DNA of 64,000 nt from Nocardia panacis (GCF_003598715.1 NZ_QZFU01000036.1:466054-530053), one strand, 5' to 3'; shown: positions 44,101-50,588, counted from the first letter of the stretch. Made by a program: numbers and translations. Notes: generated by a model not told the origin, from the sequence alone.

Positions 44101-45649
44101 GCGCGACGAGCAGTCGGGCCAATTGGTTGGCGCGTTGGTCGAGCTCGCGGTAGGTGAGCGATTGCGCCCCGAATTCCAGAGCGACGGCGTCCGGGCAGCC
44201 TGCGGCCCGGTCCGCGAACAGACTCACCAGGGTGCCCCGCTGCGGCACCGTCGCGGTCGCGTTCCAGGTCCGCAGCACCAACTCGCGCTCGTCGTCGGTG
44301 GTGACCGGGATGGCGGCGGCGGGCGCGTCGGGACCCGCCGCCAGGAAGCGGTTGAAGAAGTCCAGGAACCGACCGTGGTGCGCCGCCACCTCCTGTTGGC
44401 CGTAGCGGCGCGGGTTGGCCTCGAAATCCAGGTACATCCGGTCGCCGACGCCGTTGTAGAGGTTCATCGACAGGTCCTCCACCGGGCCGGTGGAGAGCAC
44501 CCGCAGCGAGCCGAGCAGGTTGCCGAACCGCAGATCCTGGTGGAACAGCATGATATTGACCATCGGGCCGAAGAATCCGCGCGCATCCCTGGAGTAGCCG
44601 CAGTCGCGGCGGATATCGTCGGAGCGGTAGCGCTGGTGGCGCAGCGCGCCGGTGATCTTGACCTCCGCCGCCTTGACCAGCTCGCGAATGGTTGTCGACG
44701 CGGTGCGGCGGAGCCGGATCGGCACCACATTGGACACGAAGCCCGCCGAGCGGCGCAGCGCGACCGTGGTGCGCGCCGACACCGGCAGGCTCAGCACCAC
44801 ATCCGGATCGCCCGTCACCGCGCCCACGTAGGCGGCCAGCGCGGCCACCACGAGCGTCGGATCGGTCGCGCCGAAGGTCGCGGCGGCCTCGGCCATGGCC
44901 GCCGTGGTCGGCGCGCTCAGCACGGCCGAGACGTGGCGGCGATCCACCTCCGGACGCGCCGGGGTGCCGCCCATGGCCAGATTGGCCGGTTCGCCCGCGC
45001 CCGCGAGCTCGGCGGCCCAATAGTCGCGGTCGGTGTGGAAGCGCCGGGTCTCCCGATAGTCGGATTCGCCCGCGTACAGCTCGGCCAGCGGCGTGGCACG
45101 GGAGACGACCGGTTCGGCTCGGTCCTCGAGCGCGGTGTAGATCTCGGCGGTGCGGGTGAGCGCGTTCATCGCGCCGTAGCCGTCGATGACGATGTGATGG
45201 CCGCGCGCGTACCAGATGTAGTCCGAATCGCCGGTCCGCAGCACCGCGTTCGTGGTGAGCGGATCGTTTTCCAGGTCGATCGGGGCGGCGGCGTGCTCGC
45301 TCATCCAGCGCAGCGCGGCCGCGTGCGGGTCCGCCTCGGCGCGCAGATCGATCCTGGCCCAGCCGGGACGGCGCCGCGGATCGATGAATTGGTGTGGCAC
45401 ACCGTCGATCTCGACCAAACGGACATGTCCGACCTCGGTCTCGGCCCCGAACCGCTCGATCGCGTACAGCAGCCTGCCCACATCGAGGTCACCGTGGATC
45501 TCGACATACTGGGCCACGGTGAGGGGCACATCGGGACGAATTCGCTGCGCGTACCACAGGGCGCTCTGCGCGGGCGACAGAGCGAACGGTGGTGCCGTGA
45601 AATCATCCGTAGCGGCCATGGCGACCCGGTCGGTGGCCAATGAACCCAT
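32189..45649 (-). CDS. Four-module non-ribosomal peptide synthetase with EntF-like first module
   Basis: A 4,486-residue assembly line. Approximate domains: C1 20-440, A1 470-960, T1 975-1045; C2 1065-1500, A2 1525-2015, T2 2035-2100; C3 2120-2560, A3 2580-3070, T3 3085-3155; C4 3175-3620, A4 3640-4120, T4 4135-4205; TE 4225-4486. All C domains keep HHxxxDG (HHIVIDG, HHICGDG, HHIAADG, HHIAMDG); all T domains keep LGGNSL; the TE has GWSLGG. C1 resembles the EntF condensation domain (LRHQRYRSDDIRRDCG, FFGPMVNIMLFH). The A1 code reads DVWHFSLVDK, the EntF serine code. A2, A3 and A4 read DALFIGMVAK, DALFMGGVVK and DALFLGVIVK, hydrophobic pockets I cannot assign. No epimerase, methyltransferase or MbtH is present. 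ATG 45649 has AAGGAG at 6 bases. The product is probably an acyl- or aryl-capped Ser-X-X-X peptide. Confidence 0.93.
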   Translation of the reverse strand: MGSLATDRVAMAATDDFTAPPFALSPAQSALWYAQRIRPDVPLTVAQYVEIHGDLDVGRLLYAIERFGAETEVGHVRLVEIDGVPHQFIDPRRRPGWARIDLRAEADPHAAALRWMSEHAAAPIDLENDPLTTNAVLRTGDSDYIWYARGHHIVIDGYGAMNALTRTAEIYTALEDRAEPVVSRATPLAELYAGESDYRETRRFHTDRDYWAAELAGAGEPANLAMGGTPARPEVDRRHVSAVLSAPTTAAMAEAAATFGATDPTLVVAALAAYVGAVTGDPDVVLSLPVSARTTVALRRSAGFVSNVVPIRLRRTASTTIRELVKAAEVKITGALRHQRYRSDDIRRDCGYSRDARGFFGPMVNIMLFHQDLRFGNLLGSLRVLSTGPVEDLSMNLYNGVGDRMYLDFEANPRRYGQQEVAAHHGRFLDFFNRFLAAGPDAPAAAIPVTTDDERELVLRTWNATATVPQRGTLVSLFADRAAGCPDAVALEFGAQSLTYRELDQRANQLARLLVARGAGPETVVALYLRRSVELVVGMYAIIKAGAAYLPLDPDHPAERVEQILRRAAPIGVLTAAADGLPLPEHICRLALDTLDTDDLDDGPLTDAERIAPLRADHPAYIIFTSGSTGRPKGVAVTHAAIVNRLRWMQHEYPLDGADAVLQKTPAGFDVSVWEFFWPLQVGARLVIAAPDGHRDPDYLARVIAEKRITTVHFVPSMLSVFVTDTDVRGCSGLRRVFCSGEALPAATVRDFRAALPEPELHNLYGPTEAAVDVTYWPCAGEPQSVPIGAPVWNTRTYVLDAGLRPVPPGVAGELYLSGIQLARGYLGESRLTAERFVADPFVPGARMYRTGDLARWQLVGGALEYLGRTDFQVKIRGLRIELGEIESALLADERVARAVCVAHNGTDLVAYLVAAPGADLDTAALLAGLRRTLPAYMVPAVLQELDELPLSPNGKIDRRALPAPAAPAHAGRSGAAPVTAVELVLAGIFATVLDQPEDEIGVADSFFDLGGNSLSAARAVARINAALGAALTIRDLFETGTIAALTERFATHNPVTTSPRLVAAARPERIPLSPAQQRLWILNRFAEHAAAYNMPLAVRLDGPLEVAALRAGLVDVLDRHESLRTTFPDSPTGPYQLIHPAVDIPLTTDPVEVAESEVAGLIAEFACYGFDLRDQAPVRAALYRTGPQRHVFLLVLHHICGDGWSIAPLARDLMTAVAARVSGTAPQWTPLPVQYADFALWQRELLGEESDPASSLSRQLDFWRGALAGLPEQLDLPLDRPRPARRGTGGGRVDFVIPAEIHRAAVELAAGRGVSMFMVLHAALAALLARLCGGADIVVGTPIAGRSDPALDELVGMFVNTLVLRTEVDPAAGFDRMLDVARETDLNAFANPDVPFERLVEAVNPERSAARHPLFQVMLSYDHAPRLRVELPGLRAEVLPIETEIAKFDLRLEVRDGPADGPLQAEFGYATDIFDEQTVRSFARRFVAVLGAAVAAPHRPLGDIDILDRRERANLVPIAGSPAEPSLTLARLLTDTAERVPDRIAVRHLGVDTTYRELDLASNRLARTLIEHGAGPETVVAIALPRGLESILAVWAVAKTGAAYVPIDPAYPTERIAHMIEDSGVTLGLTDAEFSTTLPSRLAGGGKHRRGRVDWLALGSAEVARHGANPITDADRRRTLCAAHPAYLIYTSGSTGTPKAVILTNAGLASLAHEQTHLFGVTDSARTLHFSSPSFDASVLELLLGFASGATIVVAPATMYGGAELAALLRTERISHAFITPAALATVPDDGLDDLDAVIVGGEACGEDLVQTWTARHRMHNMYGPSEATVAATATGPLIPGRPVPLGLPIRGMRLFVLDARLHPVPPGTPGELYLSGPGLGRGYHGRFGLTAQRFAANPHGRRGERMYRTGDLVVADAAGRLRFLGRADDQIKIRGFRVELREIDHVLRTHPGVGFALTLVHTDAHGQQRLAAYLTADGPLDTAALAETARQRLPGYMVPAAFTVLEALPVSPAGKLDRKSLPEPVFVATGPSRAPESTREREVAAIFAAVLGHPVPGAEDSFFDIGGNSLLATRLTAALHAEFGVELPVRTLFEAPTVAGVAERIDRAPRTRRPTLAEHTPRPGRLPLSPPQRRLWFLNRLSPESGAYNIAFALRIDGALDVPALGAALADLMGRHEVLRTVFPEDEAGAHQVVLPLQAAFTAPPPIELDEAGASAALTAMARTGFDLAAAVPLRMLLLRTGSERHVLGIALHHIAADGWSLAPLTRDLALAYAARRAGSAPTWSPLPVQYVDFGLWQHELLGAETDPDSRANAQLTHWRAALDELPGELPLPYDRPRPAEPEMTSGAVSFTVPEAVQRGLATVASAHGMSLFMVLRSALAVLLRCVTGGRDIPIGTPVAGRADTKLDDLVGMFVNTVVLRSHVHPDGTFADLLRADRDNELTAMAHTDIPFERVVEALDRPQGSPVFQVALGVQDGTAPVLTLPGLSISAEELDIARVKFDLELRVTGSFDAGLKFEFGYAAELFDHATVELLGARLVRVLAAVAADPGVRVRDIDARTESERRLLAPARGADSAPPCTLAACFTATAHMYGERTALRQVGSAERPGTTSLTYAELDRRSNRLARLLIARGIGAGDRVALGLTRSIESVLAALAVTKAGAAFVPVDPNYPADRIEHMLTDSGCRAGISVAATLPRVDTATQWLLLDEPSCFAELAAAPETRIEQAERVRPLRIDDPAYLIYTSGSTGKPKGVTVTHAGLSNLVDELRERMRMDGQARTLHFSTPSFDAAILDLLLPLGSGAAMVICPPDIYGGDELAELLARERVTHTFLTPAALATIDHDRWPLPDLRVLMVGGEACGPELVARWAPGRCLLNGYGPTESTVVVCIAELRAGEPITIGAPVRGARALVLDERLRPVPVGVPGELYLGGIGLARGYFHRGDLTAARFVADPCGPAGARMYRTGDVVRWTAAGTLSYLGRSDHQVKVRGFRIELGEITAALAGHPDIRFAHTEVRRIAGVDRIVAFVQTAGSDPDRAALRAHVAAHLPAHMVPASITVLERIPLTPVGKLDSAALPEPELLADPAGRAPETASEHLVSQIMGELVAVDALAASDSFFDVGGNSLLATQLVARLAAARGVRLEVRAVFANPTVAELAALLDAGDGAAARPAPGRRVRPERIPLSAAQYRLWFLHRFHAATVGEHAAAYNIPVVLRMTGPLDVVALRAALHAVQDRHETLRTVFPELDGEPCQRVIAPLAAAVPLTTLTVTEAEIADTVRYFAATGFDLATSVPVRAALLELGPQERMLVLVVHHIAMDGWSLGPLAADVAAAYAALAGGSVPGWTEPEIQYADYTLWQRDTLGTEDDPDSALRTQLDYWRTALTGGPDLLALPTDRPRPATPSYRGGTTRGALDAATHLRLRAVAAEQRVSMFMVLHAALAVLLHRLSAADDIAVGTPIAGRDHPALDGMVGMFVNTLVLRTRIDPAARFTDLLHAVRDADLDAFANADLPFERLVEVLNPVRSTAHHPLFQVMLSVRDEPARLPALPGLRIEAVEFDSGIAKFDLQFTLVESARDGIALSVDYAADLFDAATADRFGRRLVRLLSAIAADPTTPVGDLELLDDAEARIHGAPADAPRTLPEVFAAAAGMNRRAVALSAAGTDITYDALDRWTNRMARVLIDRGVGPETLVALGIPRSAESVAAVLAVAKAGAAFVPVDPNYPPQRIAHMLTDSQAALGITLAEHRNALPDTGAEWIVLDDPVFRAAVLAADDAPIAEADRNAALRVDHPAYVIYTSGSTGTPKGVVVTHAGLSNFAAETAARFEVEPGCRVQHFATPSFDAAMLDLLFALGGAATLVLTPPGVVGGAELSRFLIDSAITHAFITTAALATVDPTDVTELRQVLVGGEALPPDLVTRWAPGRKLHNVYGPTETTIVTLMSTPLTPGGPITIGGPIRGVGASVLDGRLHPAPVGVTGELHLAGAVLARGYLNRPGLTAQRFVADPFGAPGSRMYRTGDLVRSDARDLEYVGRTDHQVKIRGFRIELGEIDAALAAHHEVEFSLTIGHTTPAGATALVSYVKPRNALTTAALSEHLAERVPNYMVPQSIMLIDRIPLNPVGKLDRKALPEPVFAATEGYRAPVGATEAALCAAFAEVLGVARVGADDGFFELGGNSLLATKVVAHVRDNGIELPVALMFGQATPAAIAAKLDGHGTEAVAAAALAPVLPIRTGGSTLAPLFCVHPAIGLSWCYSGLLAHIGPDRPVYGLQAPHVAGERAFASIADAAEHYAAHIKSIQPEGPYHLLGWSLGGLIAHEIAVRLQVEGDEVALLAMLDSHLLSDELLAAAMPSVAEILDEFGSETLDGRLDPAMGLREAADLLRSQPGPFAALTVDHLERLYHGYAAGTAQANGFAPALFKGDLLFFAAAADPVNRAHPERRASAWRPYVTGAITEHEIDCAHSEMTTPAALAALGPVLRRHLQEGFPA

Positions 45650-46021
45650 CAAACACTCCTTCTGCCGCTGTCGACGCAACTCCCCGCGTTCCCCGAACGT
45701 CCGACCGTGACGCACGCATGCGCCACCCGTAGGACGTGATCCACGACCTACATTCGGAGCGTCGCATCGACCGGATTGGCGGCTAAGAGGATTTGTTTCA
45801 CATCCAACACCGTTGGCGGCGTGGCCAATTCGCTAGCTACATCTGGGCAAATGTGATCTTTCGCCGGCGAAGGACCGAAATACCAGCAAGATCACCGTGT
45901 AGAGCGGTCCGAGATCAGTGCTCGAGCTACAGACAGGCGAATAGGTCGGACAGGCCGCGAAGGCCCCCACGCGGCGCCGAAATGTCGGGCATACCAACGG
46001 TTCGGTTTGACCGCGTACGGC
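45650..46021. other. 372-base region upstream of the NRPS
   Basis: This gap carries the NRPS promoter and is the left junction of the accessory element with lnt. It contains TTCGCCGGCGAA (45860-45871) and CCAAC-N3-GTTGG (45804-45816) palindromes. I see no iron-box sequence of the IdeR/DmdR type, no RNA gene and no Ppm-like reading frame. Composition is less GC-rich than nearby genes. Confidence 0.5.
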
Positions 46022-47617
46022 TCAGGATACGGGTTCGCCCGCGCGTTGCACACCTTTCGAGGCGCCGACCCGATCCCCGCGTCGCCGGTACACTGCGACC
46101 GCCACGGCCGCCGCGCACACTGCCACGGCCGCCCATTCGGGCAGCGATCCGAGGCGGGTTGCCAAGGTGGTGCTGTCACGCAGCGGAAGCCGCGCCTCGA
46201 GGGCGGCGGGCACGAATTTGGCGGTCTCCTGACGCACCGCGCCGTCGGCGGTGATGATCGCACTGACCCCCGAGGTCGCCGCCACCACCAGGGCACGACC
46301 GTGCTCCACCGCCCGCACCCGCGACATGGCTAACTGCTGGTAAGTCATCTCCGAGTCACCGAAAGTGGCGTTATTGGTCGGCACCGTCAGCAATTGCGCG
46401 CCCGCCCGCAGCGAATCCTGGAAGGCGCGATCGAAGGCCACCTCGTAGCAGGTGGCCACACCGATATCCACCCCGGCGGCATGCACCGCGCCGGTGCCAT
46501 TGCCCGGCACGAAATAGCCGGCTTTGTCGGCATAAGTGGAGAACAAACGGAAGAATCCGCGCATCGGCAGATACTCGCCGAACGGCTGGATGATTTTCTT
46601 GTCGTGCCGTTCGCCCGGCCCCTCGGCGCCATTCCAGACGATCACCGAATTCGTCGTGGTGCGATCGGCGTTCACCAGAACCGCGCCCACCAGGATCGGC
46701 GCCTTGATCAGCGTCGAGGCCCGCGTGATCGCCTGCGCCGCATCGTCATTGCGCAACGGATCGATATCGGAGGAATTCTCCGGCCACACCACCACATCCG
46801 GTTGCGCCGCCGCACCGTCGGCCACCGCGCGCGCCAACTCCTCGGTGCGCTTGACGTGATTGTCCAGCACCGCGCGCCGCTGGGCATTGAAATCCAGACC
46901 GAGCCGGGGCACGCTGCCCTGAATGGCGGCGACCGTGATCGTCCGATCGCCCGCCTCCGGGCCGGGCAGCGTCGACCGCAGGATCGCGCCTGCCAGCGGC
47001 ATGACAGCCAAAGTCGCCGTCGCGGCGACAATCCCACTCCGCAGCGCGAACTCGGGACGGCGCAGCGCGAGCACGAGCGCGGCCAACCCGGTGCCCGTCA
47101 GCGCGACAGCGAAACTCACCAGCGGCGCGCCGCCGTAGGCCGCCAGCGGCAGGAACCAGCCGTCGCCCTGCCCGAAAGCCAAACGACCCCACGGGAATCC
47201 ACCGAATGGGAAATTCGAGCGCGCCCATTCGGCGGTCGTCCACGCCAACGCCACCCACAGCGGCCAGCCGGGCAACCGCACCAGCAGGCGCGTCAGCGCA
47301 CCGAACAGACCCAGATAGAGCGCGCACGCGGTGGACAGCGCCAACCACGGCACCGGACCGACATAGATGCCGGTCCACGGCAGCAGCGGCACGAAAAACG
47401 CCCACCCGCCGAGCAATCCGTAGCCGAATCCGCCGCGCAGGCGGCCCGGACCGCGCACCGCCAGCGTCAGCACGGCGACACCGAGCGGGGCGAGGAACCA
47501 CCACGGGCGTGGAGGGAAGCTGCCGAACAGGAGCAACCCGCCGATAATCGCGGCCGCGCAGCGAACGAGGACGGGGTAGCGCGCGACCCCGCGCGACAGC
47601 GATTCGGCTCTCATCAT
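46022..47617 (-). CDS. lnt: Apolipoprotein N-acyltransferase without fused Ppm domain
   Basis: A 531-residue membrane enzyme that adds the third acyl chain to lipoproteins. About seven N-terminal helices precede a carbon-nitrogen hydrolase domain. The catalytic triad is visible as Glu in VVVWPENSS, Lys in KKIIQPFGEYLP and Cys in GVATCYEVAFD, and a final helix (WAAVAVCAAAVAVAVY) anchors the C-terminus. The start is ATG 47617, overlapping the amidohydrolase stop. In M. tuberculosis the Lnt domain is fused to Ppm, the polyprenol-phosphate-mannose synthase; here the protein ends after Lnt and no ppm follows. Confidence 0.92.
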   Translation of the reverse strand: MMRAESLSRGVARYPVLVRCAAAIIGGLLLFGSFPPRPWWFLAPLGVAVLTLAVRGPGRLRGGFGYGLLGGWAFFVPLLPWTGIYVGPVPWLALSTACALYLGLFGALTRLLVRLPGWPLWVALAWTTAEWARSNFPFGGFPWGRLAFGQGDGWFLPLAAYGGAPLVSFAVALTGTGLAALVLALRRPEFALRSGIVAATATLAVMPLAGAILRSTLPGPEAGDRTITVAAIQGSVPRLGLDFNAQRRAVLDNHVKRTEELARAVADGAAAQPDVVVWPENSSDIDPLRNDDAAQAITRASTLIKAPILVGAVLVNADRTTTNSVIVWNGAEGPGERHDKKIIQPFGEYLPMRGFFRLFSTYADKAGYFVPGNGTGAVHAAGVDIGVATCYEVAFDRAFQDSLRAGAQLLTVPTNNATFGDSEMTYQQLAMSRVRAVEHGRALVVAATSGVSAIITADGAVRQETAKFVPAALEARLPLRDSTTLATRLGSLPEWAAVAVCAAAVAVAVYRRRGDRVGASKGVQRAGEPVS

Positions 47618-49200
47618 CACGCCTTGTAGATCGTCTCGCCGCGATGCACGGTCCGCAGGCAGCGCGGCAGCGGCGAATCCGATCGCAGCGGCGGCAGACC
47701 CGGCACCCGCGAACGGGGATCGGTGGACCACCGCTGCACCGAATCGGCAGCCGCGGCGACCATCAGGTCCTCGGCCTCCCAAATCGCATAGGAGGCGGGC
47801 GCGCCGGGCACCAGGGTTCCGGCGACACCGTCGCGCACTCCCCCGGCGCGCCACGCACCTCTGGTCGCCGCGGCGAAGGCGGCACGCGGCGACAGGGCGT
47901 TGCTCGCGGTCCGATGATTCACCGCCGCGCGCACGGCCGCCCACGGATCCAGCGGTGTGACCGGCGCGTCCGAACCGATGGCCAGGGAGATACCGGCGGC
48001 GGCCATGGCGGCGAACGGATTCAACGCGACCGCCCGCTCACCGAGTCGCGCGGCGTACATACCGTCCGGACCACCCCACGCGGCGTCGAATCCCGGTTGC
48101 ACACTGGCGATCACGCCGAGGCGGGCCAGCGCGGCAATCTGGTCCGGATCCAGCATCTCCGCGTGTTCGACCCGGTGCCCGCGCGCCGCGACCGACGGGC
48201 CGCCCAGTTCGGCGGCCACCCGCTCGAAGCCCGCGACCACCGCGTCCATCGCGGCGTCGCCGATGACGTGGAAGCCCGCCTGGACACCCGCCAGGGTGCA
48301 GGCGCGCAGGTGGGCGGTGATGGCGTCGGCGTCGAGATAGCCGACGCCGGAGGTGTTCTCATCGGTATACGGCGCGCGCAACCAGGCGGTATGCGAGCCG
48401 AGCGAACCGTCGACGAACAGATCGCCGCCCAGTCCGTGCACACCGAGTTCGCCGACCAGGGCGCTCGCCTCGTCGGCGCTGCGCACGGCTTCGCCCCAGT
48501 AGGCACGCACCTCGACACCGTGTTCGAATTCCAGCAGTTCGGCCAGGTCCGCGCGGCCCGCGATCTGCGGGCCGGAGCATTCGTGCACGGCCGCGATCCC
48601 GTGCGCGGCCGCACGATCCAGAGTGGCGCGGCGCGCCGAATCCCGTTGCGCGCGCGAAGAACCCGCGAGCGCCGCGACCCGGACCGCATGGTGTGCCTCG
48701 GCGCGCAGCGGCGCGCCCGGGGTGAACCCGGTGCTACCGGGGACGACGTCGAGCAGTGCGGTGGAGACGACCGCCGAATGCGCGTCCACCCGCGACAGGT
48801 ACGCCGGGCGCGGACCGACGGCGGCATCGATCTCGGCGAGCGTGGGCGCGCGCCGCTCGGGCCAGGTCGTCTCGTCCCAACCGCTGCCGAGCAGGACCCC
48901 TGCGGGATGGGCGGCGGCGAAGGTGCGCACCAGTTCGAGGCAGTGCTCGAGCGAGCGGGCCTTGGACAGGTCGAGTCCGGTGAGTTCGAGTCCGGTCGCG
49001 GTGATGTGCACATGCGGGTCCACGAAGGCCGGGGCGACGAACGCGCCGTCCAGATCGACGATCTCGGCATCGGGATGCAGTGCGCGACCCGGTTGCTCGG
49101 CACCCAGCCAGACCACCGTGCCGTCGGCCACCGCCATGGCGGTGGCGTCGGGGGAACTCGGGCTGTGGATGCGACCGCCGATCAACAACTGGGTACTCAC
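47617..49200 (-). CDS. Amidohydrolase (YtcJ-like, amidohydrolase 3 family)
   Basis: A 527-residue metal-dependent hydrolase. FVDPHVHITATG (about 62) is the first metal-binding HxH. HVIGDAAMDAVVAGFERV and GHRVEHAEMLDPDQI supply later metal and general-base histidines, and AIGSDAPVTPLDPW the final Asp. The family acts on N-formyl, N-acyl or cyclic amide substrates; the true one is unknown. It overlaps lnt by one ATGA and follows fxsA by 55 bases, so the three probably form one operon. There is no signal peptide. Confidence 0.83.
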   Translation of the reverse strand: MSTQLLIGGRIHSPSSPDATAMAVADGTVVWLGAEQPGRALHPDAEIVDLDGAFVAPAFVDPHVHITATGLELTGLDLSKARSLEHCLELVRTFAAAHPAGVLLGSGWDETTWPERRAPTLAEIDAAVGPRPAYLSRVDAHSAVVSTALLDVVPGSTGFTPGAPLRAEAHHAVRVAALAGSSRAQRDSARRATLDRAAAHGIAAVHECSGPQIAGRADLAELLEFEHGVEVRAYWGEAVRSADEASALVGELGVHGLGGDLFVDGSLGSHTAWLRAPYTDENTSGVGYLDADAITAHLRACTLAGVQAGFHVIGDAAMDAVVAGFERVAAELGGPSVAARGHRVEHAEMLDPDQIAALARLGVIASVQPGFDAAWGGPDGMYAARLGERAVALNPFAAMAAAGISLAIGSDAPVTPLDPWAAVRAAVNHRTASNALSPRAAFAAATRGAWRAGGVRDGVAGTLVPGAPASYAIWEAEDLMVAAAADSVQRWSTDPRSRVPGLPPLRSDSPLPRCLRTVHRGETIYKA

Positions 49201-49255
49201 GGTGGACAGTCTGCCGGCGCGCGCCGAAGCCGTGGCAGGCGGTGGAGTTCGGGCC

Positions 49256-49741
49256 TCAGGCCGGACCGATCACCCGGTGCGCCTTGCCCTGTCCGTCGTC
49301 GTAGTACTCGCGCACCACGCTGCCGTCGATGACCTCGTCGCCATCGATGACCACCCCGCGATAGGGCAGATGCGTGGTGACCACCGGGCCGAGGCGCCGC
49401 GCGGCCAAAGCCGTGATCAGCGGCCGAACCAGGAATCGGGTGGGCGGCAGGAGCAGCAGCAATCCGGCGACGGAGGTAACCAGGCCCGGCACGAACATCA
49501 GCAGCCCGCCGGTGGCGACCAGCGCGCCGTCGGCGACGGCGGTGCCCGGCGGGATCTCGCCGCGACCGGCACGCCGGAACTGTTCGAACACCCGCCTGCC
49601 CTGCGACCCGATCAGCAGCATGCCCGCCGCCGACCCGGCGATGAGCAGCAGAATGACGGGCACGACGCCGAGCCAGGACCCGACGGCGAACAGCGCGAGA
49701 AGTTCGACGACCACATAGAGCACGAACAGCAGGGCGGGCAT
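49256..49741 (-). CDS. fxsA: FxsA-family membrane protein
   Basis: A 161-residue protein with four helices in the FxsA pattern: LLFVLYVVVELLALFAVGSW, the GVVPVILLLIAGSAAGMLLIG hairpin, a cytoplasmic loop with RRVFEQFRRAGRGEIP, then GALVATGGLLMFVPGLVTS. In E. coli FxsA relieves phage T7 exclusion by F plasmid; its actinobacterial role is unknown. The same lnt-to-fxsA order is found near rbpA in M. tuberculosis. Probably first gene of the fxsA-amidohydrolase-lnt unit. Confidence 0.87.
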   Translation of the reverse strand: MPALLFVLYVVVELLALFAVGSWLGVVPVILLLIAGSAAGMLLIGSQGRRVFEQFRRAGRGEIPPGTAVADGALVATGGLLMFVPGLVTSVAGLLLLLPPTRFLVRPLITALAARRLGPVVTTHLPYRGVVIDGDEVIDGSVVREYYDDGQGKAHRVIGPA

Positions 49742-49902
49742 GGCGATCCTTTCGGACGATCTACCCCTACCAACGCATCGGCCCGCGAATTCTCTCCCGG
49801 TGTGTCTGATCTGCGGCGTTCGCGGGTCCCTCCGTGGTTACGCTGCGCTACCGCCTCCGGTCCCGTCGCTCACGCCGCGGGCCTGACAACTCGCTGAGAT
49901 TC

Positions 49903-50562
49903 TCAGCCGCCCGGCCGCACCAGACCCGTCTCGTAGGCGAGCACGACCGCTTGCACCCGGTCGCGCAGGCCGAGTTTGGTGAGCACCCGGCCGACATGCG
50001 TCTTCACCGTGGCCTCGGACAGGAACAGCTGTTCGGCGATCTCGGCATTGGATCGCCCGGCCGCGATCTGTTCGAGCACCTCGCGCTCGCGGGCCGTGAG
50101 CACCTCGAGGACGCGGGGATCGCGGGTGCGGCCCGGATTCTCGGCGATGAGCCGATCGAGCAGCCGCTTGGTGACCTTCGGGGAGACCACCGCGTCACCC
50201 GCGGCCACGCTGCGGATGGCCGAGACCAGATCCTCCGGCGGGGTGTCCTTGAGCAGGAATCCGCTCGCACCCGCGCGCAGCGCGCCCAGGGCGTGCTCGT
50301 CCAGGTCGAAGGTGGTCATGACCAGGACCCGCACCCCGTCGCCCGCCTCGACGATGCGGCCGGTGGCGGTGACGCCGTCGACCACGGGCATGCGGACATC
50401 CATGAGCACCACGTCGGGCCGCAGTTCGGCGGCTCGGCTGACCGCCTCCGCACCATTGGCCGCCTCACCGACCACCTCGAGATCCGGATGCGCGCCGAGG
50501 ACCATTTTGAGTCCCATGCGCATGAGTTCCTGGTCGTCGACGACGAGTACGGTGATCGGCAC
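49903..50562 (-). CDS. NarL/LuxR-family response regulator
   Basis: A 219-residue regulator. The receiver has the acidic pair (VLVVDDQEL), the phospho-acceptor Asp in VVLMDVRMP (about 54), Thr in VMTTFD and Lys in FLLKDTPPED. The C-terminal LuxR helix-turn-helix is LTAREREVLEQIAAGRSNAE and EATVKTHVGRVLTKL. It pairs with the histidine kinase 26 bases upstream. Target genes are unknown; autoregulation is common in this family. Confidence 0.92.
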   Translation of the reverse strand: MPITVLVVDDQELMRMGLKMVLGAHPDLEVVGEAANGAEAVSRAAELRPDVVLMDVRMPVVDGVTATGRIVEAGDGVRVLVMTTFDLDEHALGALRAGASGFLLKDTPPEDLVSAIRSVAAGDAVVSPKVTKRLLDRLIAENPGRTRDPRVLEVLTAREREVLEQIAAGRSNAEIAEQLFLSEATVKTHVGRVLTKLGLRDRVQAVVLAYETGLVRPGG

Positions 50563-50588
50563 GCCCCCAATTTACGGGTGTCCATTCC

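Noticed and set aside
43982..45643. 553-codon plus-strand frame over the first NRPS module
   Set aside because: Antisense shadow of C1/A1 with low-complexity Arg/Gly/His-rich translation.
32189..45649. Nocobactin or mycobactin NRPS
   Set aside because: No cyclisation domain (DxxxxD), no salicylate ligase and no hydroxy-lysine pocket.
32189..45649. Epimerisation domains in the NRPS
   Set aside because: Spacing from each T domain to the next C domain is too short for an E domain, and the C domains are not of dual type.
45650..46021. Iron-regulator box before the NRPS
   Set aside because: No sequence close to the IdeR/DmdR 19-mer was found on either strand.
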